The position numbers were made by a program, and so were the translations under genes. Of a stretch of 50,922 nt of DNA, positions 33,187-41,639 are shown piece by piece; positions within the stretch are counted from its first letter, which is position 1; each line of letters starts with the position of its first letter. The stretch spans positions 1 to 50,922 of the forward strand of contig JAEKNW010000224.1 in the NCBI GenBank assembly GCA_016838885.1, read 5' to 3'. The DNA comes from Candidatus Cloacimonadota bacterium (GTDB taxonomy: Bacteria > Cloacimonadota > Cloacimonadia > Cloacimonadales > JAFGVF01). The notes beneath the pieces were generated by a model, which worked only from the letters and a program-made list of their open reading frames with translations, was not told the origin of the DNA and did no database searches.

Positions 33187-33543
33187 ATGTATAAAAGTTT
33201 TAGAGAGATGCCAGTATGGCAAAAAGCGATGGATTTATCTGTAGCTGTTTTTAATATTACTTTAGGATTACCTAAAGCTGAGGATTATGGTTTAATATCT
33301 CAGATAAGAAGGTCTGCTAATAGTGTATCAGCAAATATAGCAGAGGGATTTGGAAGATACTCCAACAGGGATAAATGTCAGTTTTATGTTATAGCAAGAG
33401 GTTCAGCTTATGAAACTCAAAGTCACTTGATTTATGGTCACAATGTTAAATACTTTGAAACAGCGATAGTAGAAAAATTAATACATGATTATGATAGTTT
33501 GATTTATGATTTGAATAAAATGATGAAAGTGGTTAGAGGTTGA
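33187..33543 (+). CDS. Four-helix bundle protein, S23/23S rRNA IVS family, gene 2
   Basis: This 118 aa protein is close to the family consensus: SFREMPVWQKAMDLSVAVF, QIRRSANSVSANIAEGFGR and FYVIARGSAYETQSHL. It is probably a homo-oligomeric helical bundle. It is bounded on both sides by GAGG-type hexamer arrays: the upstream array provides the ribosome site four bases before the ATG, and the downstream array provides the TGA stop (AGAGGTTGAGG). It is only loosely similar to the S23 protein at 1610, so the two are not recent copies. Role unknown. Confidence 0.88.
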   Translation: MYKSFREMPVWQKAMDLSVAVFNITLGLPKAEDYGLISQIRRSANSVSANIAEGFGRYSNRDKCQFYVIARGSAYETQSHLIYGHNVKYFETAIVEKLIHDYDSLIYDLNKMMKVVRG

Positions 33544-33594
33544 GGTTAAGGTTAAGGTTGAGGTTAAGGTTAAGGTTGAGGTTAAGGTTGAGAG
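33531..33594 (+). repeat. GAGGTT/AAGGTT hexanucleotide array after S23 gene 2
   Basis: About ten hexamers, alternating GAGGTT and AAGGTT, begin inside the last codons of the S23 gene and run to the ribosome site GGGAG of the GNAT gene. The orientation is the same as in the upstream array. Confidence 0.9.
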
Positions 33595-33606
33595 TGGGAG
33601 AGTAAA

Positions 33607-34158
33607 ATGTTTGAAAAATTTAGGATTTACTTAAGAGCTTTGGAAATAGAAGATTATAAGACTACTTTCGAATGGCGAAAAGATTTAGATATCCAATATG
33701 GTTTTAATGATAAGAGAGTTTTTGTCTCCTCTGAGAATGAAAAAAAATGGATTGAGTCTGTAATAAATGATTTTAGTAAAGTCTCAGTGGGGGTATGTTT
33801 AAAAGAAAACGATACACTAATTGGTCTTAGTTTTTTAAAGGATATTGATTTACATAATCGTAATGCACAAACAGCATCAATGATTGGAGAAAGGACTTAT
33901 TGGGGTAAGGGATTTGCAACTGAGGCAAAACTTCTTATGCTTCATTATGCATTTATTGATCGAGGTTTAGAAAGAATCTGGACTAATATACTTGTTGATA
34001 ACTATGCTTCCATCAAGATGTGTGAGAATTGTGGCTATAAGAAAGAAGGTATATTAAGGAAAGCAAAATACTCCCAAGGAGTTTTGAAAGATGTCTATTA
34101 TTATGCTGTCATAAAAGAAGATTTTCTTAAAATATGGGAAAAGTTTAATGAGTTATAA
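33607..34158 (+). CDS. GNAT acetyltransferase, PseH/RimJ-like
   Basis: This is a 183 aa RimJ/RimL-type GNAT domain: FRIYLRALEIEDYKTTFEWRKD at the N-terminus, GERTYWGKGFATEAKLLML (acetyl-CoA loop), and NYASIKMCENCGYKKEGILR. It resembles the enzymes that N-acetylate UDP-4-amino-sugars (PseH) in location and length, and it follows a sugar aminotransferase. So acetylation of the amino group made by that enzyme is likely. The stop overlaps the next gene by eleven bases. Confidence 0.85.
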   Translation: MFEKFRIYLRALEIEDYKTTFEWRKDLDIQYGFNDKRVFVSSENEKKWIESVINDFSKVSVGVCLKENDTLIGLSFLKDIDLHNRNAQTASMIGERTYWGKGFATEAKLLMLHYAFIDRGLERIWTNILVDNYASIKMCENCGYKKEGILRKAKYSQGVLKDVYYYAVIKEDFLKIWEKFNEL

Positions 34159-35212
34159 GTTACTGGGATTAAAAGATAAAGTAGAATGGAATAGTTATTT
34201 AGAACTTCTTCCTGTAGATCAACAGGATGTATATTATGCTCCTGAATATTACCAACTCTATGAAGAAAAAGGCGATGGTAAGGCTAAGTGTTTTCTTTTT
34301 AAAAAAGGAGATAATTTCCTCTTATATCCTTTTCTTATAAATTCAATCAATGATATTGGGTATACTTTAAATGAAGAGTATTATGATATTCAAGGTTGTT
34401 ACGGACTAAATGGTCCAATATCTAATACAAAAGACAAAGCTTTTATAAAAGAATTTAGAGAGATATTTGCTGAACATTGCAGAACTAATAATGTTATTGC
34501 TGAATTTACAAGATTTAATCCCTTATTAGGAAATGAATCTTTATTCAATCCTAACGAAGTGATATATGTCGGAGAAACAGTCAATGTAAAGTTAGATTTA
34601 GATTTTAATGAGGTATGGAGAAAAAGTTTTTCACGAGACATTAGAAGAATCGTCAACAAAGGGAAAGATAGCGGGTATCAAGCTAATCTTAAGCTATTAA
34701 GTGAAGCAAGTGAAGATGAGATAGACGAGTTCAGTAAAATATATTTTTCAACACTTAATCGAAACAATGCAGAAAGATTTTACTATTTTGATAAAGATTA
34801 TATTATAAAAATGAAGAATCTTATGGGCGATAGTGTCTTATTCTGTTCTGTTATTTATCAAGAACAGGTAATAGCAGCTTCCATAAACCCTTTCAAAGGT
34901 ATTAATAGTTATGGTTTTTTAGGAGGGAGTTATAGAGAATTTCAAAAGATTAGTCCCTTTACCTTTATGATGAATGCCGTTATTAGCAAACTACAATGCT
35001 TAGGTATCGAAAATTACTTCTTAGGTGGTGGAGAAGATAGTATATTAAATTATAAAAAGAATTTTAATAAAAATGACCTTAGAAAATATTATATTGGAAA
35101 AGCAATACATCATAAGTTGATTTATAACCAAGTTATTAAACAGTGGGAAGATGAAGGATTTAGCTCCACAGGAAATAATAAATTATTAAGATATAGAGAT
35201 AAAAAAGAATGA
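34148..35212 (+). CDS. FemAB-like aminoacyl/acyl transferase (double GNAT)
   Basis: This 354 aa protein is of the FemAB/'GNAT-like peptidyl' group, which transfers aminoacyl groups from tRNA or acyl groups to cell-wall precursors or sugars. Visible marks are the N-terminal DVYYAPEYYQLYEEKG segment, the central FSRDIRRIVNKGKDSGY (the usual RNIRKA-like helix) and C-terminal YGFLGGSYREFQKISPF with a NYKKNFN end. The 11-base overlap with the GNAT gene and the ATGA overlap with the glycosyltransferase place it firmly in the polysaccharide operon. It probably modifies an amino-sugar; the donor is unknown. Confidence 0.8.
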   Translation: MSYKLLGLKDKVEWNSYLELLPVDQQDVYYAPEYYQLYEEKGDGKAKCFLFKKGDNFLLYPFLINSINDIGYTLNEEYYDIQGCYGLNGPISNTKDKAFIKEFREIFAEHCRTNNVIAEFTRFNPLLGNESLFNPNEVIYVGETVNVKLDLDFNEVWRKSFSRDIRRIVNKGKDSGYQANLKLLSEASEDEIDEFSKIYFSTLNRNNAERFYYFDKDYIIKMKNLMGDSVLFCSVIYQEQVIAASINPFKGINSYGFLGGSYREFQKISPFTFMMNAVISKLQCLGIENYFLGGGEDSILNYKKNFNKNDLRKYYIGKAIHHKLIYNQVIKQWEDEGFSSTGNNKLLRYRDKKE

Positions 35213-36420
35213 AAATAGCAATTTTATGCCATTTTACCAATAAAAATATTCAAGATAAGATCAAGCCGTTATTTCATTCACGAGAATTTGCTCCGTGGAT
35301 CGAAAATTATATCACTGAATTTAAGAAATACCCTCAACATCAATTTTATCTCATCTCGCCTCACCAGTGGTTAACAAAAGATTTTTCTTTCTCTGATGGA
35401 AACATTCACTACTATTTTTATAAATGGGGAATGCCTCTTATTGGAAGAAGATGGCCTTCCTATTTTGATATAGATTATTTAACACACTATAAAAGAAATA
35501 AACAAAAAACTAACAAAATTATAGAGGACATTAAACCTGATGTCATTAACTTGGTAGGTGCTGAAAATCCTTATTATTCATCATCTATAATCCAGTTTAA
35601 AGGAAAGTATCCAATTTTGATAACAATTCAGGGGTTTGTTAGTAGGGCGAGAGTATTATCACAGTTATCAAATTATCAAAAATATCGCTTAGAGTTAGAA
35701 CATAATATCATTAGTTCATTTAAACATTTTAATATCCGAACTGATAATATGTGGGAACAAATCCGACTAATCAACCCCAAAGCTAATGCTCATAGATATA
35801 GCTTTCCAATAGATTTAAGGAAATATGATCTTCCTGAGAAAAGCAAAATATATGATTTTGTATTTTTCGCCAGGGTCTCAAAAGATAAAGGAATCTATGA
35901 TTATCTTGATGCAATTCATGAAGTAAAAAAATCCCTTCCTACTGTAAAAGCCATGGTTATAGGACCGTGTAACGATAAGACACGAGATGTTATAAGAAAG
36001 TACATTAAAGTCCGAGAATTAGAAGAAAATATTTCTTTTGTTGGCTTTGTACCTTCGCAACAAGAGCTTTTTTCAAAGGTAAAAAGTGCAAAAATATCCG
36101 TTCTTCCAACCTATAATGATCTAATTTCAGGAACAATTATTGAAAGTATGTTTCTGAAATTACCTGTTGTAACTTATAGAACAGGTAGTATCCCAGAAGT
36201 AAATAGAGATAGGGAGAATCTAATAATTTGTGGGCAAGGAGATCAAAAGGAACTTCAAGTAGCTATGTTGAAATTACTAAAAGATAAAGAAAAACAAGCA
36301 AAATTAGCGAAAAATGGATATGAATGGGTATCCCAGAGATTTAATAATGAAGAATCAATGAAAGGATATTTTTCAGCTTTGCACGATATTATAAATAATT
36401 TTACAACAATAGAGGAATAA
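35209..36420 (+). CDS. GT4-type glycosyltransferase
   Basis: This is a 403 aa GT-B fold enzyme. The C-terminal nucleotide-sugar domain shows FFARVSKDKGIYDYLDAI, VGFVPSQQELF, and the E-x7-E region SGTIIESMFLKLPVVTYRTGSIPE. The first part contains a DVINLVGAENPYYSS segment. It adds one sugar of the repeat unit in the cytoplasm. ATGA overlap with the FemAB-like gene. Donor and linkage cannot be read. Confidence 0.9.
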   Translation: MKIAILCHFTNKNIQDKIKPLFHSREFAPWIENYITEFKKYPQHQFYLISPHQWLTKDFSFSDGNIHYYFYKWGMPLIGRRWPSYFDIDYLTHYKRNKQKTNKIIEDIKPDVINLVGAENPYYSSSIIQFKGKYPILITIQGFVSRARVLSQLSNYQKYRLELEHNIISSFKHFNIRTDNMWEQIRLINPKANAHRYSFPIDLRKYDLPEKSKIYDFVFFARVSKDKGIYDYLDAIHEVKKSLPTVKAMVIGPCNDKTRDVIRKYIKVRELEENISFVGFVPSQQELFSKVKSAKISVLPTYNDLISGTIIESMFLKLPVVTYRTGSIPEVNRDRENLIICGQGDQKELQVAMLKLLKDKEKQAKLAKNGYEWVSQRFNNEESMKGYFSALHDIINNFTTIEE

Positions 36421-36422
36421 TA

Positions 36423-37346
36423 ATGTTTCCAGAAGCACCTGTGTTATTAGTAACCTTTAATCGTCCTGAAACAACGATTGAGGTTTTTAGGAAAATTAAG
36501 CAAGCTAAAGTTAGAAAGCTGTATTTTTTTAATGATGGTCCACGCCAAGGTAATGAAAAAGATAGTAAAGCAAGAGAAGAAATTAGGACTATAGTAGAGA
36601 TGGTTGACTGGGATTGCGAATTACATACAAATTTTTCTGAAGAAAACTTAGGATGTGGCCCTGGTGTATCATCTGCTATTACCTGGGCTTTTGAAAAAGA
36701 AGATAGATTAATAGTTTTGGAGGATGATTTTGTCCCTGCTATTTCTTTTTTTAACTATTGCCATGAACTGTTAGAGAAGTACAAAGATGATACAAGAGTA
36801 TGGTGGATAACTGGGAATAATTATAGTGAAGAGAAGAAAATATTTGACTATGATTATTTCTTTACAACTTATGGTCACTCGCAAGGATGGGCGACTTGGA
36901 AGAGAAGTTGGGAACATTTTGACCTAAAAATGAGCAAATTTCCAATATTTCGAGATACTTTTAGGAAGTATGACTCATATCATACGAAGAAGGAAGCTAA
37001 TTTCTTTTTTCCTATGAAAGAAAGATTATTCGAAAATGAGTATGCAAAATCCCATCAATGGGCTTCTCAATTCGGCTTTATTATAAGAGCTAATGGTGGT
37101 TTATGTATTACCCCAAGGAAGAACTTAGTAACTAATATCGGTTATATGGGCACTCACTCGGGTGGCGCCAATAGTACACATAATATAGAAGTTGATGAAA
37201 ATTTTATAGTTAAAAAACACCCTGATTTTGTCTTAGTAAACAAAGAATATGATCTCTATCACTTTAAAACGTATTGGAAGAAAATGAAGAAAAATATATT
37301 CCAAAAAGTTGTTAGAAAAATCGGTAAGTGGTATAAACAGATATGA
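36423..37346 (+). CDS. HlpA-like GT-A glycosyltransferase
   Basis: This 307 aa protein opens as a GT-A domain (APVLLVTFNRPETTIEVFRK) with the metal-binding IVLEDDFVP and the segment GHSQGWATWKRSWEHFD. This combination is typical of proteins annotated as 'hemolytic protein HlpA-like', nucleotide-diphospho-sugar transferases of O-antigen loci. A short basic C-terminus (KNIFQKVVRKIGKWYK) may contact the membrane. It overlaps the Wzy-like gene by four bases. Confidence 0.83.
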   Translation: MFPEAPVLLVTFNRPETTIEVFRKIKQAKVRKLYFFNDGPRQGNEKDSKAREEIRTIVEMVDWDCELHTNFSEENLGCGPGVSSAITWAFEKEDRLIVLEDDFVPAISFFNYCHELLEKYKDDTRVWWITGNNYSEEKKIFDYDYFFTTYGHSQGWATWKRSWEHFDLKMSKFPIFRDTFRKYDSYHTKKEANFFFPMKERLFENEYAKSHQWASQFGFIIRANGGLCITPRKNLVTNIGYMGTHSGGANSTHNIEVDENFIVKKHPDFVLVNKEYDLYHFKTYWKKMKKNIFQKVVRKIGKWYKQI

Positions 37347-38581
37347 CTAAAGAAAAATTTTTTAGTTTAGTGATTTTTTGGTTTTTTGTACTTGTATATC
37401 TTCCCCTAATAGGTAATAATTTACCCCGTCCCTTTAATAGTGTACAATTAGCAACTTATGTATGGTATTTATCTCTGTTTTTAATGTACGAGTCTTTGTT
37501 TAGAAATAAGTTCTTTTTACAGTACATTATTTTAGTGGCTACCTTTCATATACTAACAACAATTTTTATTAGGCATATCCCCCCAGGTGTTATTGCCCGT
37601 AATACAAAAGAGTTTACATATATGTTTATAGGTATAACTCTATTAGATTACTTTTATCTAAATGAAAAAAGTAAATACTATTTTAGTAAGATAACATATT
37701 GGGCTATAGTTGCTACAATTATAACTAGTTTTGTTACTATTGCTTTAACAATCTATAATCCTACAATTGTTAGAAGTAGTTATAGCAGTGGTGAAGATCT
37801 AGAAGTTTTTAATAGATATGGGGCTGGTGGATATGGATTTGCGGCGCTCTTAATTATGATAATCCCTGCAATTTTTTATCTAATCAGAATTGAATTTATT
37901 CATAAAATTAAGGGAAATATTGTGATAGGATTATTTCTAATTACTTTATTGCAAATGCAGATTTTTGCAAACATTTTGATTGGTTTTGTAGTTACTTTTT
38001 TTTCAATTATTGGGAGAAAAAAAGCTAAGAAATCTTATATGTTAATGTTTTTAATTATAATGATTTTTATCTTCATTCCTCAAGACGTTTATGTCGATTC
38101 TCTAAATTCGATTGCAGATAATATTGATCCAAACTCTTTAATACATAGAAAAATTGTTGATCTCGCAAAATTTATTTCCATAGGAGAAGTAACTGAAGAT
38201 ACAGCTACAGGAATGAAATCTTCAAGATACATCATGCTGTGGGATGTTTTTAGTGATAATCCAATTTTGGGTGGTTTTTCTGTAAAACAAAGACACACTT
38301 GGTCCGCTGGATATCATTTGCAGTGGATGTATAAACTTGCATCCTTTGGCATTTTGGGTTTGTTGATTCATATCATTATTCACACCTCATATCTCAAAAA
38401 TAGCTTAAGACAATTTGATGAGAATTATAGATATTATTTTTTACTTTCTTGGCTTGCTCTGATTGGCTTAGGATTTATGAAAAATCTTGCAGGTAGAGAG
38501 ATGTGGGTTGGATACTTTGTGTTGCTACATGGAGTCTATTATTTACCATTATACAAGAGGAAGGGAAGAATAAATGTTTAA
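37343..38581 (+). CDS. Wzy-like O-antigen polymerase/ligase membrane protein
   Basis: This 412 aa protein has about eleven to twelve membrane segments and a large hydrophilic loop (about residues 245-315, VDSLNSIADN to HTWSAGYHLQW), the layout of Wzy polymerases and WaaL ligases. The loop contains RYIMLWDVFSDNPILGG, similar to the 'W..a...f..~p..G.G' stretch of the Wzy_C group. No sequence marker separates polymerase from ligase. It is the only candidate in the window and would join repeat units exported by the Wzx-like protein at 24763. Confidence 0.82.
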   Translation: MTKEKFFSLVIFWFFVLVYLPLIGNNLPRPFNSVQLATYVWYLSLFLMYESLFRNKFFLQYIILVATFHILTTIFIRHIPPGVIARNTKEFTYMFIGITLLDYFYLNEKSKYYFSKITYWAIVATIITSFVTIALTIYNPTIVRSSYSSGEDLEVFNRYGAGGYGFAALLIMIIPAIFYLIRIEFIHKIKGNIVIGLFLITLLQMQIFANILIGFVVTFFSIIGRKKAKKSYMLMFLIIMIFIFIPQDVYVDSLNSIADNIDPNSLIHRKIVDLAKFISIGEVTEDTATGMKSSRYIMLWDVFSDNPILGGFSVKQRHTWSAGYHLQWMYKLASFGILGLLIHIIIHTSYLKNSLRQFDENYRYYFLLSWLALIGLGFMKNLAGREMWVGYFVLLHGVYYLPLYKRKGRINV

Positions 38582-39581
38582 AAATAAAATTTTATTAATT
38601 ACTGGGGGTACAGGTTCTTTTGGAAACGCTGTGCTTAGAAGATTTATTAATTCTGATTTAAAAGAAATCAGAATATTTAGTCGTGATGAGAAGAAACAGG
38701 ATGATCTTAGAAAGAAGGTTAATAATCCTAAAGTGAAATTCTATATAGGAGATGTCAGAGATATAGAATCAGTTAACACTGTAATGAAAGGTGTTGATTA
38801 TGTCTTTCATGCAGCAGCCTTAAAGCAGGTGCCGTCTTGTGAGTTTTTCCCTATAGAAGCAGTGAAAACTAATATATTAGGATCTAACAATGTTATGCAA
38901 TCTGCTATGCTCAATGGTGTGAAGAAACTAATAGTACTTAGTACAGACAAAGCTGTTTATCCCATCAATGCCATGGGTATATCTAAAGCTATGATGGAAT
39001 TAGTTATGGTAGCTAATTCTCGTAATGGTGGAGAAGAGACTACTTTCTGTGGGACTCGTTACGGTAATGTTATGGCTTCCAGAGGTTCTGTTATTCCACT
39101 TTTTGTTGAGCAAATAAAAGCTGGTAAACCTCTTACTATCACAGATCCAAACATGACTCGCTTTATGATGACCTTAGATGATGCTGTTGATTTGGTCATG
39201 TTTGCCTTTGAACATGGGAATCAGGGTGATCGCTTTGTTCAAAAGGCACCAGCTTGTACAATCGAAGTATTAGCAAAAGCACTTAAAGAACTTTATAAAT
39301 CCGAGACTGAAATTAAATATATAGGTACCAGGCACGGGGAAAAACTCTTTGAGTCTTTAGTTAATCGGGAAGAAATGCTGAAAGCAGAAGATTTAGGAAG
39401 GTATTATCGAATTCCAGCTGATACCAGGGATTTGAATTATAATCGCTATTTCTCTGAAGGAGATAGTGGAGTGGATCAGATAGTGGAGTATACTTCGCAT
39501 AATACGCATCGGATGGATGTGGAAGAGACTAAGGAGCTGTTGCTTAAGCTGGAGTTTATCCGAGAGGATCTTGGGATATAA
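38574..39581 (+). CDS. capE: UDP-GlcNAc 4,6-dehydratase/5-epimerase (CapE/FnlA/WbjB)
   Basis: First enzyme of UDP-N-acetyl-L-fucosamine synthesis; it acts on UDP-GlcNAc in the cytoplasm. The 335 aa extended SDR has GGTGSFGNAVLRRF, HAAALKQVPSCE and STDKAVYPINAMGISKAMME. The last segment has Met (AMGISK) where PseB-type dehydratases have the catalytic Tyr, which marks the CapE branch. The ATG overlaps the Wzy-like stop. The next pathway gene, capF, is displaced by a 324-base repeat-bearing gap, and capG by two further gaps and a GxxExxY gene. Confidence 0.92.
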   Translation: MFKNKILLITGGTGSFGNAVLRRFINSDLKEIRIFSRDEKKQDDLRKKVNNPKVKFYIGDVRDIESVNTVMKGVDYVFHAAALKQVPSCEFFPIEAVKTNILGSNNVMQSAMLNGVKKLIVLSTDKAVYPINAMGISKAMMELVMVANSRNGGEETTFCGTRYGNVMASRGSVIPLFVEQIKAGKPLTITDPNMTRFMMTLDDAVDLVMFAFEHGNQGDRFVQKAPACTIEVLAKALKELYKSETEIKYIGTRHGEKLFESLVNREEMLKAEDLGRYYRIPADTRDLNYNRYFSEGDSGVDQIVEYTSHNTHRMDVEETKELLLKLEFIREDLGI

Positions 39582-39905
39582 GAGTTTAAGCCACAAATAA
39601 CACGAATAAACACAAATAAGAAAGAAGATTTTTAGCCACGGATAACACAGATAAACACGGATAAGAAAAAAGATGAATTGATTAGTACTCTTCGGAACTA
39701 TACTTTAAATGAAATTTAAAGTCGCAACAGTTTATTTTTACTCTTGTTTTCAGTAGCTTAAAAAGAGTTAATTTATTTTAAAATGCATAATAGATAATTC
39801 TCCGAAACACAGTAGAATAAATACGGAGTTAACCATTAATGTTATTATATTTATCCGTGATTATCAGTGTTATCCGTGGCTAATAAAGAAAAGAAAGGAT
39901 TTAAA
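39582..39905. repeat. Gene-free inverted repeat pair between capE and capF
   Basis: The gap contains no gene. A plus-type phrase (39634-39664, AGCCACGGATAACACAGATA...) is matched in inverted orientation at 39851-39881 with 29 of 31 bases. Outside it, at 39591-39620, a different phrase (GCCACAAATAACACGAATAA) has no partner here. The 186 bases between the arms are unique AT-rich sequence with the small palindrome CTTTAAATGAAATTTAAAG. The arrangement equals that at the GxxExxY loci, but no gene accompanies it. Confidence 0.88.
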
Positions 39906-41012
39906 ATGAAGATAGGTATCACCGGCCATGCAGGCTTTATCGGCACTCACCTCTACAACAACTTAGGGTTAGATGAATCATTCGAGAGGATTCCCTTTGC
40001 TGATGAGTATTTTCAGAATGATAAGCTGATGGATGATTTTGTGTTACAGTGCCATGTAATAGTCCATCTGGCTGCCATGAACAGGCATAATGATGCTGAT
40101 GTATTATATAAAACGAATATTGAATTAGTAAAAAAACTTATAAATTCTGTGAAGAGATGTGGGACAAAACCTCATATCATCATGTCTTCTTCTACTCAGG
40201 AAGAGAGAGATAATCTCTATGGCAGATCTAAAAGGGAAGGGCGCAAGAAGTTTGTAGAATTTGCTAAATCAGGAGGATGTTATTTTACCGGATTAGTAAT
40301 ACCTAATGTGTATGGTCCTTTTGGAAATCCTTTTTATAATTCAGTTACTTCTACTTTTTCTTATTTAATAGCAAATGAAAAACCAGTAGAGATCCAGATA
40401 GATGCTGAATTAGAAATGATTTATGTGCAAGACCTTTGCCAAGAGATAATTAAAGCTATTAAAGAAAATAATTATACTGATGAATTAAGATTAGAATACA
40501 CAGGGCAATGTAAAGTCTCTGAGCTAAGAGATAAACTTAAAGCATTTCATAATACCTACTCTCAAGGGATTATCCCAAAATTTAATAACAGATTTGAGCT
40601 TACTCTCTTTAATACCTATCGCTGTTATCTTCCAAAAGACCATTTCCCTGTCTTATACACCAAGCATAGTGATAACCGAGGTTCCTTTGTCGAGATTATT
40701 AAAAGTAATGGAGAAGGGCAATTTTCTTTCTCTACTACGAAAACCGGCATCACCCGAGGTAATCATTACCATACCAGAAAAGTAGAAAGATTTGCTGTTA
40801 TCTCAGGAAAAGCATCTATTAAGCTACGAAAAATAGGGACAGATGAAGTAATAGAATACATAGTGGATGGAACAGAACCAGGATTTGTAGATATGCCTAT
40901 CTGGTATACTCATAATATTACTAATGTGGGGGAAGAGGAGCTTATTACCTTGTTTTGGATTAATGAGTTTTATGATTCCGGGGACCCGGATACATATTAC
41001 GAGGAAGTCTAA
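39906..41012 (+). CDS. capF: Bifunctional reductase/cupin of UDP-L-FucNAc synthesis (CapF/FnlB/WbjC)
   Basis: Second enzyme of UDP-L-FucNAc synthesis, with two domains: an N-terminal SDR (IGITGHAGFIGTHLYNNL, STQEERDNLYGRSKREG with Tyr/Lys) of about 240 residues and a C-terminal cupin (HYHTRKVERFAVISG, VDMPIWYTHNITNVG) whose histidines bind Zn. The 368 aa length is that of CapF. ATG 39906 with AAAGGA six bases upstream is chosen; the GTG at 39867 in the track lies in the repeat arm. Confidence 0.93.
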   Translation: MKIGITGHAGFIGTHLYNNLGLDESFERIPFADEYFQNDKLMDDFVLQCHVIVHLAAMNRHNDADVLYKTNIELVKKLINSVKRCGTKPHIIMSSSTQEERDNLYGRSKREGRKKFVEFAKSGGCYFTGLVIPNVYGPFGNPFYNSVTSTFSYLIANEKPVEIQIDAELEMIYVQDLCQEIIKAIKENNYTDELRLEYTGQCKVSELRDKLKAFHNTYSQGIIPKFNNRFELTLFNTYRCYLPKDHFPVLYTKHSDNRGSFVEIIKSNGEGQFSFSTTKTGITRGNHYHTRKVERFAVISGKASIKLRKIGTDEVIEYIVDGTEPGFVDMPIWYTHNITNVGEEELITLFWINEFYDSGDPDTYYEEV

Positions 41013-41021
41013 GATTTATGG

Positions 41022-41235
41022 GTCCACAGATTACACAGATTTACACTGATTAAGAAGAACTTTATTAAATATATTAATCCTTATCTTTTATAACACATTT
41101 TATTTTGGTTTACGAGATGTATATCTATATAATTGTCTATAAATCTATACCAAAACAATGCTAACCTATTATATTTAAAGACTAATAAGTATTAATGTTT
41201 TTATAAATCAGTGCTAATCTGTGTAATCTGTGGAC
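41022..41235. repeat. Inverted phrase repeat pair between capF and GxxExxY gene 4
   Basis: The plus arm begins at 41022 (GTCCACAGATTACACAGATT) and the minus arm is 41205-41235 (ending GTGTAATCTGTGGAC). They match at 28 of 30 bases and enclose about 150 bases of AT-rich sequence. No gene is visible in the gap. Confidence 0.9.
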
Positions 41236-41249
41236 AAAAAGAGGAAATT

Positions 41250-41627
41250 ATGAGTGGTTATATGTTTGAAGAACAAACCTACAAAATAATAGGGGCGTGT
41301 ATGGAAGTACACAAGCAATTAGGATGTGGGTTCTTGGAAGCTGTTTATCAAGAAGCTTTAGGGATTGAGTTTAATAAGCAAAACATACCCTATCAGAGAG
41401 AAGTTAGTATAAATATTCATTATAAAGATAAATTATTAGATAAAAAATATATAGCAGATTTTATATGTTACGATAATATAATTGTCGAATTAAAGGCATT
41501 AAATAATATTACTAATGATCATCATGCTCAAGTAATAAATTACTTGAAAGCTACTAGTTATCCAGTTGGATTGTTAATTAATTTTGGTGAAAGATCATTA
41601 TATCATAAAAGATTAATATTATATTAG
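41250..41627 (+). CDS. GxxExxY protein (PDDEXK_3 family), gene 4
   Basis: This 125 aa protein has name motif [10 protein letters not shown], Asp in [10 protein letters not shown]-x-K in IVELKAL, and [11 protein letters not shown]. It is the sister of gene 2 (16835). ATG 41250 with AAAGAGG is chosen; the earlier start in the track reads through the repeat arm. It interrupts the capE-F-G pathway genes. It is bordered by the minus arm of one inverted pair and the plus arm of another, both with the same word. Confidence 0.85.
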   Translation: MSGYMFEEQTYKIIGACMEVHKQLGCGFLEAVYQEALGIEFNKQNIPYQREVSINIHYKDKLLDKKYIADFICYDNIIVELKALNNITNDHHAQVINYLKATSYPVGLLINFGERSLYHKRLILY

Positions 41628-41639
41628 TAATTTCTTATA

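Noticed and set aside
32986-33222. Minus-strand ORF encoding a Ser/Thr repeat protein
   Set aside because: It is translated from the GAGGTT hexamer array and overlaps the start of a real S23 gene.
31801-34158. Legionaminic or pseudaminic acid pathway
   Set aside because: A LegC-like aminotransferase and a PseH-like GNAT are present, but there is no nonulosonate synthase, hydrolase or CMP-transferase in the window.
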